NCBI GenBank assembly: GCA_037128705.1
Contig: JBAXVX010000028.1
Span: 1 to 51,764, forward strand
DNA: 51,764 nt
Source of the DNA: CAIVAT01 sp037128705
GTDB taxonomy: Bacteria; Bacteroidota; Bacteroidia; Bacteroidales; FEN-979
Reading direction: 5' to 3'
The notes below the pieces were generated by a model. The model was not told where the DNA came from, did not search any database, and was given only the letters and a program-made list of their open reading frames with translations. Shown piece after piece: positions 8,129-17,061 of this stretch (positions are counted from its first letter, which is position 1; every line of letters begins with the position of its first letter). Made by a program: the position numbers and the translations under genes.

Positions 8129-10081
8129 TCAGTGAGTGATGATGCGGCCAAGTCCCTCTTTATTAATCCGGATGCTTTGTTTCTTCAGCTCGGAAAAGGT
8201 TTTCATTAAAAGATCCTGATCCTCCCGGGTTGTAGCGGCGGATAATTTTTTACGAACGTCAGAAATCATTTTATCTAACTTTCTGGCTTTGAATGCATGA
8301 AGGGCCGACATTACATGCAAATGCAGCCTGGTTTCCTCGGTGGTAACCAGTATGTTGTTTTTATGCCAGTTTTGACTGAGTTCATAAGGAGAGAAGACCA
8401 GGTTAACCGCCATGGTAGAAATTGCCTGGTCGCTGTGTGAAAGGAACCACGACCGGTCAGGTATTGCGTCATTTTCCAACCCTTTCGCATAGGCTGAAAA
8501 AATGGATTGAAAGATGGTATTTTCAAACCCCATTTCATCATTTTGGAGGTCATGAACCACATAATCAGCTACGTTTACCGGAACACCCTCCTCCTCACTT
8601 TGGCTGTTTGTAAGTTTAATCCTGATAACATCTTGTCCATACAATAACAGCAAACGGATTACATCCTTTTCCTGGTATTCTGCAGAGTCGGGATCAAATT
8701 CAAGTTGCGGTTCTGCAGTGATCGGATCTGAAGGGATTTGATCCAGATCCTTCTCCAGTCCCGGAGTGTTTTTTTTCAGTTTAGCCCGAAGAATTTTATT
8801 CAGTTCGCTCATGAGAACCTGTTCGGGAATGCTCATCAAGCCCGAACACTCCTTTACATACAATGATCGTGAAATTCCGTCGGGAATGAGGGAGATCGTA
8901 TTAACGATTTCTTTAATCAGCGCAGCTTTTTTAATCGGATCGTTTTGTGTTTCACCGAGCAGCAGCCTGGTTTTGAAAAGAATGAAGTTTGCAGCAGATT
9001 CATTGACGAACGACTCAACCTCCGAAGGATGATGTTTCCGGGCAAAGGAATCCGGATCCTCCCCATCGGGAAAAAGTACAATCTTCACATTCATTCCCTG
9101 TTCTACAATCATGTCGATACCGCGGAAAGAGGCTTTTATACCCGCCGGGTCTCCATCATATAAAATGGAGATATTGGAAGTATACCGTTGGATCATGCGA
9201 ACCTGATCGTGTGTGAGAGAGGTTCCCGATGACGCTACCACGTTTTCTATACCAGCCTGATGCATGGATATCACATCGGTATAGCCTTCCACCAGGAGGC
9301 AGTTATCCTTCGAAATGATGGCATTCTTTGCAAAATTGATTCCGTAAAGGGTTTTGCTTTTGTTGTAGATATCAGATTCGGGAGAATTTACATATTTCGG
9401 CCTGTTCTTGTCGCTGCTTAAAATTCTTCCCCCGAAACCTATCACTCTGCCCGAAGCACTGTGAATTGGAAAAATAACCCGTGAATGAAACCGGTCATAA
9501 AGCCTGTTTTCTTTTTCGAGTGAAAGTCCTGTCTTCAGAAGGTAATCTTTTTTATAACCATGCTGAACAGCATACTCTGAAAAGGCATCCCATTTATCGG
9601 GGCTAAATCCGAGCTGAAATTTTAATATCACCTCTTCGCGAATTCCCCGTTCCCTGAAATAGGATAATCCGATGGCCTTGCCCTCTTCGGTCTCAGCCAG
9701 GGTCCTCGAAAAATATTGTTGAGCAAAAAGGTTCAGGTTGTAGAGACTCTCTTTTTCGTTCAGTTCCTGGAGTTGTTCCGGTGTCTGTTCCTCCTCCTCC
9801 ACATCGATATTGTATTTCCTGGCAAGGTATTTCAGTGCTTCCGGGTAGGAGAAATGTTCATGTTCCATGATGAAATTGACCGAATTTCCCGCCTTTCCGC
9901 AACCAAAACATTTATAGATCCCCTTGGCGGGTGAAACGGTAAAAGAGGGCGTTTTCTCATTATGGAAAGGGCACAAACCGATCTGGTTCACACCGCGCCG
10001 GCGAAGGGTTACAAAATCACCAACAACCTCCTCAATGCGGGCAGTTGTAACAATATTGTCGATGGTTTCGTGATTAATCAT
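8129..10081 (-). CDS. dnaG: DNA primase DnaG
   Basis: DnaG synthesises RNA primers at the replication fork. The 650-residue product has a CHC2 zinc finger (C37, H40, C58, C61 within LCPFHNEKTPSF and YKCFGCGKAGN). The RNA-polymerase core follows, with a TOPRIM domain containing LVEGYTDVISMHQAG and the DGDPAGIKA acidic motif. A C-terminal helical region, presumably for DnaB binding, completes the protein. It is the last gene of a leftward run and its start overlaps the end of the small GNAT gene by 8 bases, suggesting translational coupling. No rpsU or rpoD is adjacent, unlike the macromolecular synthesis operon of Proteobacteria. Confidence 0.97.
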   Translation of the reverse strand: MINHETIDNIVTTARIEEVVGDFVTLRRRGVNQIGLCPFHNEKTPSFTVSPAKGIYKCFGCGKAGNSVNFIMEHEHFSYPEALKYLARKYNIDVEEEEQTPEQLQELNEKESLYNLNLFAQQYFSRTLAETEEGKAIGLSYFRERGIREEVILKFQLGFSPDKWDAFSEYAVQHGYKKDYLLKTGLSLEKENRLYDRFHSRVIFPIHSASGRVIGFGGRILSSDKNRPKYVNSPESDIYNKSKTLYGINFAKNAIISKDNCLLVEGYTDVISMHQAGIENVVASSGTSLTHDQVRMIQRYTSNISILYDGDPAGIKASFRGIDMIVEQGMNVKIVLFPDGEDPDSFARKHHPSEVESFVNESAANFILFKTRLLLGETQNDPIKKAALIKEIVNTISLIPDGISRSLYVKECSGLMSIPEQVLMSELNKILRAKLKKNTPGLEKDLDQIPSDPITAEPQLEFDPDSAEYQEKDVIRLLLLYGQDVIRIKLTNSQSEEEGVPVNVADYVVHDLQNDEMGFENTIFQSIFSAYAKGLENDAIPDRSWFLSHSDQAISTMAVNLVFSPYELSQNWHKNNILVTTEETRLHLHVMSALHAFKARKLDKMISDVRKKLSAATTREDQDLLMKTFSELKKQSIRINKEGLGRIITH

Positions 10082-10499
10082 GATATTTCATAAAAAAATG
10101 GTCAATCCCCGCCTCTGTGAATTGTTCTCCAAATTTAATAAAACCGTTTCTTTCGTAAAACCGGACAGCTTTCACCTGAGCATGCAGGTAAATCATTTTT
10201 CCATGGGGAATAACATCTTTTAATACCTCTTTCAGAATGGCTTCGCCGAATCCCCGGTTGCGAAATGGAGGAAGAACCGCAAATCGTTCAAGTTTTATCC
10301 CCTTTTCCGTCTCCCGACAACGTGCTGTGGCAACAGGTTTCTCAACAAGAAGCAGGAGAAAATGGACCGACTCCTCTTCATGTTCGTATTCAAGATCCTT
10401 ATCAACCCCCAGTTCTTCAATAAAAACCTTGCTCCGTATCGCACGGGCGCTTTCTGCCAACGCTGTGTCCTGGAATGAAAATCGCTCGATTCTGATCAT
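10074..10499 (-). CDS. GNAT family N-acetyltransferase (ElaA-like)
   Basis: This 141-residue single-domain GNAT starts at the ATG at 10499; an upstream ATG at 10538 would run into the preceding gene. The acetyl-CoA binding loop appears as PFRNRGFGEAIL, followed by a C-terminal VRFYERNGFIKFGEQF strand-helix element typical of GNATs. The overall pattern resembles ElaA/YjcF-type proteins. The acceptor substrate is unknown. It lies 11 bases after the PHP-phosphatase gene and overlaps dnaG by 8 bases, which makes co-transcription very likely, although no functional link with priming is evident. Confidence 0.85.
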   Translation of the reverse strand: MIRIERFSFQDTALAESARAIRSKVFIEELGVDKDLEYEHEEESVHFLLLLVEKPVATARCRETEKGIKLERFAVLPPFRNRGFGEAILKEVLKDVIPHGKMIYLHAQVKAVRFYERNGFIKFGEQFTEAGIDHFFMKYHD

Positions 10500-10510
10500 T
10501 ATTCTGGGTT

Positions 10511-11356
10511 TTATTTTTTCAAAGGTACAGTTTCCCAACCTGCCGGAGTTAAATTCATCAGTTCCCGGAACCCGATTTCAAGGAGCAGATCTTCCGTTTT
10601 ATTAAATCCCAATGAAATCTCCCCGGGTTTATGTGCATCGGAACTTATTATTACCGGAATATTCAGAGAATGGATTTTTTTAAGGATATCCGGACCCGGG
10701 AAAAGCGAATCGGACCTTTTTTTGTAAAGTCCGCGTGTATTGACCTCAACAATGGCTCCTGTTTGATTTATCAGATCAAGGGTTTCATCAATCAACCCCA
10801 TATACCAGGGTTCGGTTTCTGAGAAATACCTTCCCCGGTTGTGCATTTTAATTTTATCTAAATGGCCAACAATGTCCATCCGACCTGCCGTCAGCATATC
10901 ATTGATCTGTCGGTAATAGGCCGTCACTCCCTTACGGATATCACCCGCAAAAATCAGATTGAGTCCATCATCATAGGTCACCGGATCGGGACCGTCAATA
11001 AACCACAAGTCATGCGAGGAGCCATTTCGAACGAGATGAACAGATCCAATCATATAATCGAGGGGGTAATTGTCCCGGAAATAGGAAAAAGGATATCCGG
11101 TTGCGGGGATAAAATCTACCTCCATGCCCAAAAAAAGGTTAATCTGCCCGTCAAAGTCCCGTTTCAGCCGAGATATTTCCTGGCAATAGGCGTTTACGTT
11201 TTCTTCCCGCAGGGCAAATGTATTTTCAAAAGGCAAAGGAGAATGGTCGGAAAACCCCAGCGTGAAAAAGCCCTGCCGGATGGCTTCAAGGACATAAATT
11301 TCCGGGATATCAGATCCGTCGCTGAACCGGGTATGTGTGTGGAGGTTAGATAACAC
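10511..11356 (-). CDS. PHP-domain histidinol-phosphatase-like protein
   Basis: This protein resembles HisJ/HisK-type histidinol-phosphatases, which dephosphorylate histidinol phosphate in histidine synthesis. The PHP metal site starts with LHTHTRFSDG (H6, H8 from the chosen start). SDHSPLPF, LGMEVDFI, IGSVHLV, DIVGHLDKIKMHN and ISSDAHKP follow, all typical of the family. The N-terminus is ambiguous. The GTG at 11356 overlaps the upstream gene by 11 bases and gives about 281 residues. A TTG at 11365 is possible, and an ATG at 11425 would overlap by 80 bases and add a non-conserved leader. No other his gene is nearby, so a different phosphoester substrate is possible. Confidence 0.82.
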   Translation of the reverse strand: MLSNLHTHTRFSDGSDIPEIYVLEAIRQGFFTLGFSDHSPLPFENTFALREENVNAYCQEISRLKRDFDGQINLFLGMEVDFIPATGYPFSYFRDNYPLDYMIGSVHLVRNGSSHDLWFIDGPDPVTYDDGLNLIFAGDIRKGVTAYYRQINDMLTAGRMDIVGHLDKIKMHNRGRYFSETEPWYMGLIDETLDLINQTGAIVEVNTRGLYKKRSDSLFPGPDILKKIHSLNIPVIISSDAHKPGEISLGFNKTEDLLLEIGFRELMNLTPAGWETVPLKK

Positions 11357-12584
11357 TGGTGACAATTTTATATACTTTATCGGCCCGGCGAAGGAATATA
11401 TCAACAGAAATGCTGCAGTGTTCACCCTTCATTGTTTTTTCCACGGGTTTCAGGTCGACCCTGATTTCCGGAACAGTCATATCAACGACCCCGGTAGTAG
11501 GACCCTGGATATATATCCGGTCTCCGGATTTGAGGGAACCAGATTCCATTTTAATCTCTGCAATTTTGAGTTTTGTAAAATAATTTGTTATTCTACCCAC
11601 ATATTCCTTATATTCTGTTGCCACAGATCCGTGCTGTTCAGCCCAATCACCCATTTTGCTGCCAAGATAATATCCCTCCCAAAACCCCCGATTGTAAACA
11701 GTTTTGAGTTGTTCAGTCCACTTGTCAACCTTTTCCCTGGTATAGTTACCTGCAGCAATTGAATCGACAGCCTGGCGGTAACACCCAACTACCGTTTTTA
11801 CATATTCCGGGCTTCGACCCCGACCCTCAATTTTCAGAACAGTAACTCCCGACTTAAAAATTTTATCAAGAAATCCAATGGTACAAAGGTCTTTTGGTGA
11901 CATAATATATTGATTGTCAACCTCCAGTTCAATTCCAGTATCTGTATCTGTAACCAGGTATGGTCTGCGGCAAAGCTGATAGCAGGCTCCCCGGTTTGCC
12001 GAAGCGTTGTAATGATCCAGGCTCAAGTAACATTTTCCAGAGACCGCCATGCATAAAGCCCCATGTGCAAAAACTTCAATCCGGACTAGCTTTCCCGAAG
12101 GACCGGTTATTTTCTGCCGTTTGATTGCACGGGTGATACAGGCAACCTGATCAATATTTAATTCCCTGGCCATGACCATTACATCAGAAACCTGCGACCA
12201 GTATTTCACTGCTTCAAGGTTGGTGATGTTGGTTTGGGTTGACATATGAACGGGCATTCCCACAGATCTTGCATAGGTGATAACGGCCTGGTCGGAGGCA
12301 ATGATGGCAGTGACCCCGTTTTTTTTAGCCGAATCAATGGTGCGTTTCATCTCTTTCACCTCCTGGTCGAAGATGACCGTATTCAAGGTGAGATAGGTGT
12401 TTACACCATGCTTGCGACAAATTTGTGTAATTTTTACCAAATCACGGAGCGTAAAATTGATGGAAGACCGGGCACGCATATTTAGCATGCCCACACCAAA
12501 ATATACAGAATCGGCACCGGCATGAATGGCTGCCATCAGCGATTCCCAGGAACCAACAGGAGCAGTAATTTCGATCTTTTGCAC
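11346..12584 (-). CDS. Peptidase U32 family protein (TrhP/RlhA/UbiU-like)
   Basis: The 412-residue protein opens with EITAPVGSWESLMAAIHAGADSVYFG, the N-terminal strand-helix signature of the U32 family. The U32 core EVFAHGALCMAVSGKCYLS (about 170-188) is clear, with cysteines C178, C185, C201 and C205 in the pattern seen in UbiU, TrhP and RlhA relatives, where they hold an iron-sulfur cluster. Characterised members hydroxylate tRNA or 23S rRNA, or ubiquinone precursors; peptidase activity is largely historical. A C-terminal beta-barrel (about 325-405) is present, as in tRNA-acting members. The start codon is GTG at 12584, 17 bases downstream of a TATCTTTG box on this strand. RNA hydroxylation is the more likely role. 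Confidence 0.85.
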   Translation of the reverse strand: MQKIEITAPVGSWESLMAAIHAGADSVYFGVGMLNMRARSSINFTLRDLVKITQICRKHGVNTYLTLNTVIFDQEVKEMKRTIDSAKKNGVTAIIASDQAVITYARSVGMPVHMSTQTNITNLEAVKYWSQVSDVMVMARELNIDQVACITRAIKRQKITGPSGKLVRIEVFAHGALCMAVSGKCYLSLDHYNASANRGACYQLCRRPYLVTDTDTGIELEVDNQYIMSPKDLCTIGFLDKIFKSGVTVLKIEGRGRSPEYVKTVVGCYRQAVDSIAAGNYTREKVDKWTEQLKTVYNRGFWEGYYLGSKMGDWAEQHGSVATEYKEYVGRITNYFTKLKIAEIKMESGSLKSGDRIYIQGPTTGVVDMTVPEIRVDLKPVEKTMKGEHCSISVDIFLRRADKVYKIVTSVI

Positions 12585-12600
12585 GGTGGAATATTTTTTA

Positions 12601-12608
12601 CAAAGATA
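12601..12608 (-). promoter_or_regulatory. Candidate -7 box before the U32 gene
   Basis: On the minus strand the sequence reads TATCTTTG, a perfect match to the Bacteroidota primary-sigma -7 element TAnnTTTG, 17 bases before the GTG start of the U32 gene. No TTTG -33 element is visible at 19-21 bases upstream, so support is partial. It could allow expression of U32-PHP-GNAT-dnaG independent of pabA, which lies 67 bases upstream on the same strand. Confidence 0.45.
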
Positions 12609-12651
12609 CAGGATTTACAGCGATTGGTCCCGGGATGACACCTCCTGTACA

Positions 12652-13269
12652 TTAAAAACTGTTGGATAGGGACGACGACGTATAATTCAGCCAATTTGAC
12701 AACAATTGCCGGCCCATTGAGGTCATAATTGATTCAGGATGAAACTGAACTCCACAAAAGGGTAGTGTTTTATGGGCCAGGGCCATGATGGTTCCATCGC
12801 GGGTGACGGCCAGTTTATCAAGACATGCGGGAAAAGATGCCGGGTCTACGGCCCATGAGTGATAAAGCCCGGCTTCAAATTGCCCTGTGACTCCCGTGAA
12901 AAGTGGACTGTCGGGCTTCAGAACTGTTATGGTTCGCGGCTGACCGTGAATCACGGATGGCAGGTTAACAAGGCTTCCCCCGAAATGAACTGCAAGGGCC
13001 TGCATGCCCAGGCAGACACCAAATACCGGAATTGCTTTAAGGCCTTTTTTTTTCAGATGTTCAACGGCTCGCAGCATATCGAACATGGCAGGGTGTTCCT
13101 GCGGCAAACCGGGCCCGGGGGAAAATATGATTTGATCATATTGATCCAGCGTTCTGATATTCAGCTGCTCCTGGGTGAAGATATTAACATTAACTTTGCC
13201 TGTTCTGCGCAATAACTCCACCAGGTTCCATGTGAAGGAGTCGTGATTATCCAGAAGCAGAAGTTGCAT
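12652..13269 (-). CDS. pabA: Aminodeoxychorismate/anthranilate synthase glutaminase subunit
   Basis: This class I glutamine amidotransferase supplies ammonia for aminodeoxychorismate synthesis. The ATG at 13269 gives 205 residues starting MQLLLLDNHDSFTWNLVELL, the usual TrpG/PabA N-terminus. The oxyanion and nucleophile motif is VFGVCLGMQA (C86), and CGVQFHPESI carries the catalytic His and Glu near the C-terminus. It diverges from pabB with only 33 bases between the two ATGs. The neighbours pabB and pabC, and the absence of trp genes, favour folate over tryptophan, although bifunctional TrpG/PabA use cannot be excluded. Confidence 0.9.
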   Translation of the reverse strand: MQLLLLDNHDSFTWNLVELLRRTGKVNVNIFTQEQLNIRTLDQYDQIIFSPGPGLPQEHPAMFDMLRAVEHLKKKGLKAIPVFGVCLGMQALAVHFGGSLVNLPSVIHGQPRTITVLKPDSPLFTGVTGQFEAGLYHSWAVDPASFPACLDKLAVTRDGTIMALAHKTLPFCGVQFHPESIMTSMGRQLLSNWLNYTSSSLSNSF

Positions 13270-13277
13270 TTGATTTA

Positions 13278-13291
13278 CAAGATTAGTTTTT
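13278..13291. promoter_or_regulatory. Overlapping candidate -7 boxes between pabA and pabB
   Basis: The 33-base interval between the divergent pabA and pabB starts holds two near-consensus Bacteroidota -7 boxes that overlap. TAATCTTG lies on the minus strand (13278-13285) and TAGTTTTT on the plus strand (13284-13291); each has one mismatch to TAnnTTTG. If both are used, transcription in one direction would interfere with the other. Neither has an obvious -33 TTTG. Confidence 0.33.
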
Positions 13292-13302
13292 ACTGTGATC
13301 CT

Positions 13303-14295
13303 ATGAAATCCATTCAATCAATGTTTATAAACCGCACAGAAATCATCGATAAAATTAATCATTTTTCAATGCAGGGTAAGTCTTTTTTATTTGCTGTTGA
13401 TTTCTCCGGTAAAAAAGGATTTGTATTATCTCTGCAGGAGGCTGAAAAAAAAGGAATTAGATATAAAATTGGTAACCTGAAAAACGATGAAAATCACAGC
13501 GTAAAGAGCCCATTGAAATTCGATTTATTTCCTGTCAGCTTTGAAACATATAAAATTGCTTTTGAAAAGGTAAAACATCACCTTAAAAGAGGAGACACAT
13601 ACCTGCTCAATCTCACATTTCCGACACCCCTGCACTCAAACCTTTCATTATCGGAAATTTTCGATATCAGCTGTGCTCCCTTTAAACTCTTTATTCCAGG
13701 ACATTTTATAGTATTTTCGCCGGAGATGTTCATTCGTACCGAGCAGTCCCTGGTTTTTTCCAACCCGATGAAAGGAACGATTGACGCGGGTCTTCCTGAT
13801 GCCGAAGAGCGATTAATGCGTGATGAAAAGGAGTTTTTTGAGCACAACACCATCGTTGATCTCATTCGCAATGACCTGTCGATGGTATCAACAAATGTAA
13901 TTGTTACCAGATTCCGTTACATTGACAGGATTCACTCCAACCGGGGTGATCTCCTGCAGATGAGTTCAGAAGTTTGCGGCACACTGCCTGATGGCTTTCG
14001 TCAAAGGCTGGGAGAACTTCTTTTTACCTTGTTGCCGGCAGGTTCGGTTACAGGGGCGCCGAAAGAAAAGACGGTAGAAATAATTCAGGAAACAGAATCG
14101 TACGATCGTGGATTTTACACGGGCATTTTCGGTTATTTTGACGGGGTGAATCTGACTTCGGCTGTTTCGATACGATTTATTCAGGAGACAGAGCGTGGCC
14201 TGGTATTTAAAAGTGGCGGCGGAATTACTGCATTGAGCAGTTTGGAGAGTGAATATGATGAAATGGTGCAAAAGGTATATGTCCCGGTTTTTTGA
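13303..14295 (+). CDS. pabB: Aminodeoxychorismate synthase component I
   Basis: PabB converts chorismate plus ammonia to 4-amino-4-deoxychorismate. From the ATG at 13303 the protein is 330 residues, shorter than the roughly 450-residue E. coli PabB because the N-terminal region is reduced; this short form is common in Bacteroidota. The chorismate-binding core is intact: NPMKGTID, DEKEFFEHNTIVDLIRNDLS, GSVTGAPKEKTVEII and DRGFYTGIFGYFDG, with a GGGITALSSLESEYDE C-terminus. The KGTID pattern is PabB-like. It overlaps pabC by 17 bases, implying translational coupling. Confidence 0.93.
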   Translation: MKSIQSMFINRTEIIDKINHFSMQGKSFLFAVDFSGKKGFVLSLQEAEKKGIRYKIGNLKNDENHSVKSPLKFDLFPVSFETYKIAFEKVKHHLKRGDTYLLNLTFPTPLHSNLSLSEIFDISCAPFKLFIPGHFIVFSPEMFIRTEQSLVFSNPMKGTIDAGLPDAEERLMRDEKEFFEHNTIVDLIRNDLSMVSTNVIVTRFRYIDRIHSNRGDLLQMSSEVCGTLPDGFRQRLGELLFTLLPAGSVTGAPKEKTVEIIQETESYDRGFYTGIFGYFDGVNLTSAVSIRFIQETERGLVFKSGGGITALSSLESEYDEMVQKVYVPVF

Positions 14296-14875
14296 AACGG
14301 TTTGTATTAAAAACGGCATTCCCCAATACCTGGAATGGCATGAGCGCCGGATGAATCTGGCGCGCAGGGAATTCTTTGGGGAAGTCAGACCCATTCTACT
14401 CGAGGAAGCGATTTCGTTATCCGGGGCCATGCTGACAGGAGTGTTCCGGTGCAATATTCACTATGACGAGGAGGTTAAGCAGGTCAGTTATAAAAAGTAT
14501 GAAAAACGAGTTATCAGGTCGCTTAAACTGGTGTATGACCCCGATATTGATTACCATCTGAAATTTACAGACAGGTCGGTGCTGGAATCATTATTTAAGC
14601 TTCGGGGACCGTTTGATGAGGTAGTCATTGTTAAAAATGGTTTTATTACAGACACCACTGTTTCGAACCTGATATTTTTATCTGGAAATACCTGGTTTAC
14701 CCCAGCAACACCGCTGCTGGAGGGCACATGCAGAAACCGGCTTTTATATGAAGGCCGGATAACGGCAAGAAATATCCGCGTAAAAGACCTGAATCTGTTT
14801 ACTGACTGCAAGCTCATCAATGCAATGCGTGATCCGGATGAAGAATCAGCAATCCCGGTTTCGGCGATCATTTAA
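14279..14875 (+). CDS. pabC: Aminotransferase class IV, aminodeoxychorismate lyase-like
   Basis: This class IV PLP enzyme is predicted to split aminodeoxychorismate into p-aminobenzoate and pyruvate. The chosen ATG at 14279 gives 198 residues beginning MSRFFETVCIKNG, matching the family N-terminus (F-E-T followed by R near WHERRMN). DTTVSNLIFL corresponds to the common ETTVSNIVF motif, and TPLLEGTCRNRLL to the cofactor-phosphate region. A lysine in YHLKFTDR is the likely PLP-binding residue. The protein is about 60-70 residues shorter than E. coli PabC, so the N-terminal lobe is compact. It overlaps pabB by 17 bases, which supports the assignment. Confidence 0.85.
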   Translation: MSRFFETVCIKNGIPQYLEWHERRMNLARREFFGEVRPILLEEAISLSGAMLTGVFRCNIHYDEEVKQVSYKKYEKRVIRSLKLVYDPDIDYHLKFTDRSVLESLFKLRGPFDEVVIVKNGFITDTTVSNLIFLSGNTWFTPATPLLEGTCRNRLLYEGRITARNIRVKDLNLFTDCKLINAMRDPDEESAIPVSAII

Positions 14876-14883
14876 AAAAGAGT

Positions 14884-14891
14884 TATTTTTG
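14884..14891 (+). promoter_or_regulatory. Candidate -7 box for the small lipoprotein gene
   Basis: TATTTTTG matches TAnnTTTG fully and lies 14 bases before the ATG at 14906. About 21 bases upstream the sequence reads GGTTTCGG, an imperfect -33 element overlapping the end of pabC. This suggests the lipoprotein gene can be transcribed separately from pabBC. Confidence 0.5.
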
Positions 14892-14905
14892 TCAAAGACC
14901 GATTT

Positions 14906-15283
14906 ATGAAACCCATTCACATTTTTTATCTGATCATTATAGCCGGGATTATTGGAATTACAGGTTGCGGCGGCAAGGACAAAGAGTTAAAAGCCGATGC
15001 AACAGACATTGCCAACATCATGTGCAAGAGCATAGATGCCATGAAAAAACTTCGTGGGGCTGATCCTGCCGACTCCCTGATGGTAAAGAAACTTCAGGTG
15101 GAGTACAACATTATTCAGGAGGAAATGACTAAAGTTTACCAGGATTTCAGGACGAAATACAAAGAAAAGGTAACGACAAAAGAATTCAGTGATCAGTTTC
15201 GCAAATTCCTGAATACAGCCATGCTGGATTGTAAAAGTCTTTCAAAGGAAGATCGGGAAGCCTTTGAAAAGGGAATGAAATAG
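14906..15283 (+). CDS. Small predicted lipoprotein
   Basis: This 125-residue protein has a type II signal peptide: a hydrophobic stretch (5-18) and lipobox GITGC with C21 as the lipidated residue, followed by GGKDKE. The mature part is charged and mostly helical, with two further cysteines (in MCKS and LDCKS) that could pair in the periplasm. I recognise no domain. The gene sits between pabC and aspS and ends only 3 bases from the end of convergent aspS. A matching -7 box lies just upstream. Its function is unknown. Confidence 0.75.
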   Translation: MKPIHIFYLIIIAGIIGITGCGGKDKELKADATDIANIMCKSIDAMKKLRGADPADSLMVKKLQVEYNIIQEEMTKVYQDFRTKYKEKVTTKEFSDQFRKFLNTAMLDCKSLSKEDREAFEKGMK

Positions 15284-15286
15284 CTT

Positions 15287-17032
15287 TTATTTCACCAGCC
15301 TGATTTGCAGCTCCTTCAACTGCTCTTCCTTTATTGAGGAAGGAGAATCGATCATTACATCACGCCCTGAATTATTTTTCGGAAAAGCGATATAATCACG
15401 GATTGACTCTCCGCCGCCAAAAATGGTGGACCACCTGTCGAATCCAAAGGCAATCCCGCCATGGGGGGGTGCCCCAAATTCAAAAGCATTCATTAAAAAA
15501 CCGAACTGTTCGTTGGCCTCTTCATCAGAAAAGCCCAGGACCGTAAACATTTTCTTTTGCAATTCCTTATTGTGGATCCTGATAGAACCTCCGCCTATTT
15601 CCGTGCCATTGATGACCAGGTCATATGCATTGGCCCGGACGGCACCGGCATCTGTATCGAGGAGTTTAATATCTTCGGGTTTTGGAGAGGTGAAGGGATG
15701 ATGTTTTGCATAAAAACGTTTGGTCTCTTCATCCCATTCAAGCAAAGGAAAGTCAATTACCCAGAGAGGCTTGAAATCGCCGGGCTGCATTAAATTCATC
15801 CTTTTGCCCATTTCGAGGCGAAGGGTTCCCATGGCTGATTGGGTTTTCTCCCTTTTGCCGGCCAGTATCAGGATCAGGTCTCCGGGGCTGGCCTTGCATT
15901 TTGTTACGATCGCCAAAAGGTCCCCGGGAGAATAGAATTTATCGACAGAAGATTTAATAACCCCGTCCAAACCAACCCTTATATAGATCAATCCGGAAGC
16001 TCCAACCTGCGGACGTTTTACGAAATCGGTCAGTTCGTCGACCTGTTTACGCGAATATTCGCTGCATCCCTTCGCGCTGATCGCAACAACGAGCTCAGCC
16101 TCGTCGAACACTTTGAAATTCCTTCCCCCGACCAGGTCATTCAGCTCGGTGAAGGTCATCCCAAAACGAATATCCGGCTTGTCCGATCCGTATAACTTCA
16201 TGGCCTGTTCATAAGAGATCCTGGGGAAATCAGCCATGTCGATGTTCAGGACTGATTTAAAAAGGTGTTTCGCCAACCCTTCGAAGGTATTCAGGATATC
16301 TTCCTGTGTGACGAATGCCATTTCGCAGTCGATCTGGGTGAATTCGGGCTGCCGGTCTGCGCGGAGATCTTCATCGCGGAAACACCGAACGATTTGAAAA
16401 TATCGGTCGAACCCGGCCACCATCAGCAATTGCTTGAATGTTTGAGGAGATTGGGGAAGGGCATAAAATTGTCCGGGGTTCATACGCGATGGAACCACGA
16501 AATCGCGGGCGCCCTCCGGGGTGGATTTTATCATGTAAGGCGTTTCGATCTCCAGGAACTGCTGACCATTCAGATAATTCCGGGTTTCAATTCCCATCCT
16601 GTGCCGCAGTTCCAGGTTTTTACGGTTTACATTCCGCCGCAAATCGAGGTAGCGGTATTTCATCCGAAGTTCTTCACCTCCATCCGTATGGTCTTCGATG
16701 GTAAAAGGTGGTGTTTTTGACACGTTTAATACCGTAAAACTCTCTACCAGGATCTCAATATCCCCAGTGGTCATTTTAGCGTTTTTATTGCTTCGCTCAG
16801 CCACCCTGCCCTTTACGGATATGACAAATTCACGGCCCAGTTTCCGGGCCTCCATGCACAATGCGCTGTTTACTTCCAGGTTGAAGACGAGCTGGGTGAT
16901 TCCATAGCGATCGCGCAAATCGATAAAGGTAAGGCCACCCATGTCGCGTGAGCGCTGGAGCCAGCCGGATAAAGTCACCTCCAGCCCCACATGGGCCATA
17001 TTCAGTTCACCACAGGTATGTGTTCGGAGCAT
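15287..17032 (-). CDS. aspS: Aspartate-tRNA ligase
   Basis: AspRS charges tRNA-Asp and is a class II synthetase. From the ATG at 17032 the protein is 581 residues and starts MLRTHTCGELN, the normal bacterial AspRS N-terminus. An earlier ATG at 17056 would only add an unconserved leader and would overlap the -7 box. An OB-fold anticodon-binding domain (about 15-105) is followed by motif 1/2 elements such as YRYLDLRR, FLEIETPYM and FRDEDLRADRQPEFTQID, a GAD insertion domain in the middle, and motif 3 GIAFGFDRW. All signatures are intact. It is transcribed leftward as a single gene, tail-to-tail with the small lipoprotein. Confidence 0.97.
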   Translation of the reverse strand: MLRTHTCGELNMAHVGLEVTLSGWLQRSRDMGGLTFIDLRDRYGITQLVFNLEVNSALCMEARKLGREFVISVKGRVAERSNKNAKMTTGDIEILVESFTVLNVSKTPPFTIEDHTDGGEELRMKYRYLDLRRNVNRKNLELRHRMGIETRNYLNGQQFLEIETPYMIKSTPEGARDFVVPSRMNPGQFYALPQSPQTFKQLLMVAGFDRYFQIVRCFRDEDLRADRQPEFTQIDCEMAFVTQEDILNTFEGLAKHLFKSVLNIDMADFPRISYEQAMKLYGSDKPDIRFGMTFTELNDLVGGRNFKVFDEAELVVAISAKGCSEYSRKQVDELTDFVKRPQVGASGLIYIRVGLDGVIKSSVDKFYSPGDLLAIVTKCKASPGDLILILAGKREKTQSAMGTLRLEMGKRMNLMQPGDFKPLWVIDFPLLEWDEETKRFYAKHHPFTSPKPEDIKLLDTDAGAVRANAYDLVINGTEIGGGSIRIHNKELQKKMFTVLGFSDEEANEQFGFLMNAFEFGAPPHGGIAFGFDRWSTIFGGGESIRDYIAFPKNNSGRDVMIDSPSSIKEEQLKELQIRLVK

Positions 17033-17053
17033 ATTGTATCTGTTTTCTGGGAA

Positions 17054-17061
17054 CAAAGGTA
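17054..17061 (-). promoter_or_regulatory. Candidate aspS -7 box
   Basis: The minus strand reads TACCTTTG, a full match to TAnnTTTG, 21 bases before the aspS ATG at 17032. No well-placed -33 TTTG is visible. It supports the 17032 start over the upstream ATG at 17056. Confidence 0.5.

Noticed and set aside
10862..11353. 163-codon ORF on the plus strand inside the PHP-phosphatase gene
   Set aside because: It is fully antisense to a well-supported conserved gene. Its translation is low in recognisable motifs.
14249..14278. Earlier ATG codons for pabC at 14249 and 14258
   Set aside because: They would lengthen the overlap with pabB and add residues that do not match the class IV aminotransferase N-terminus.
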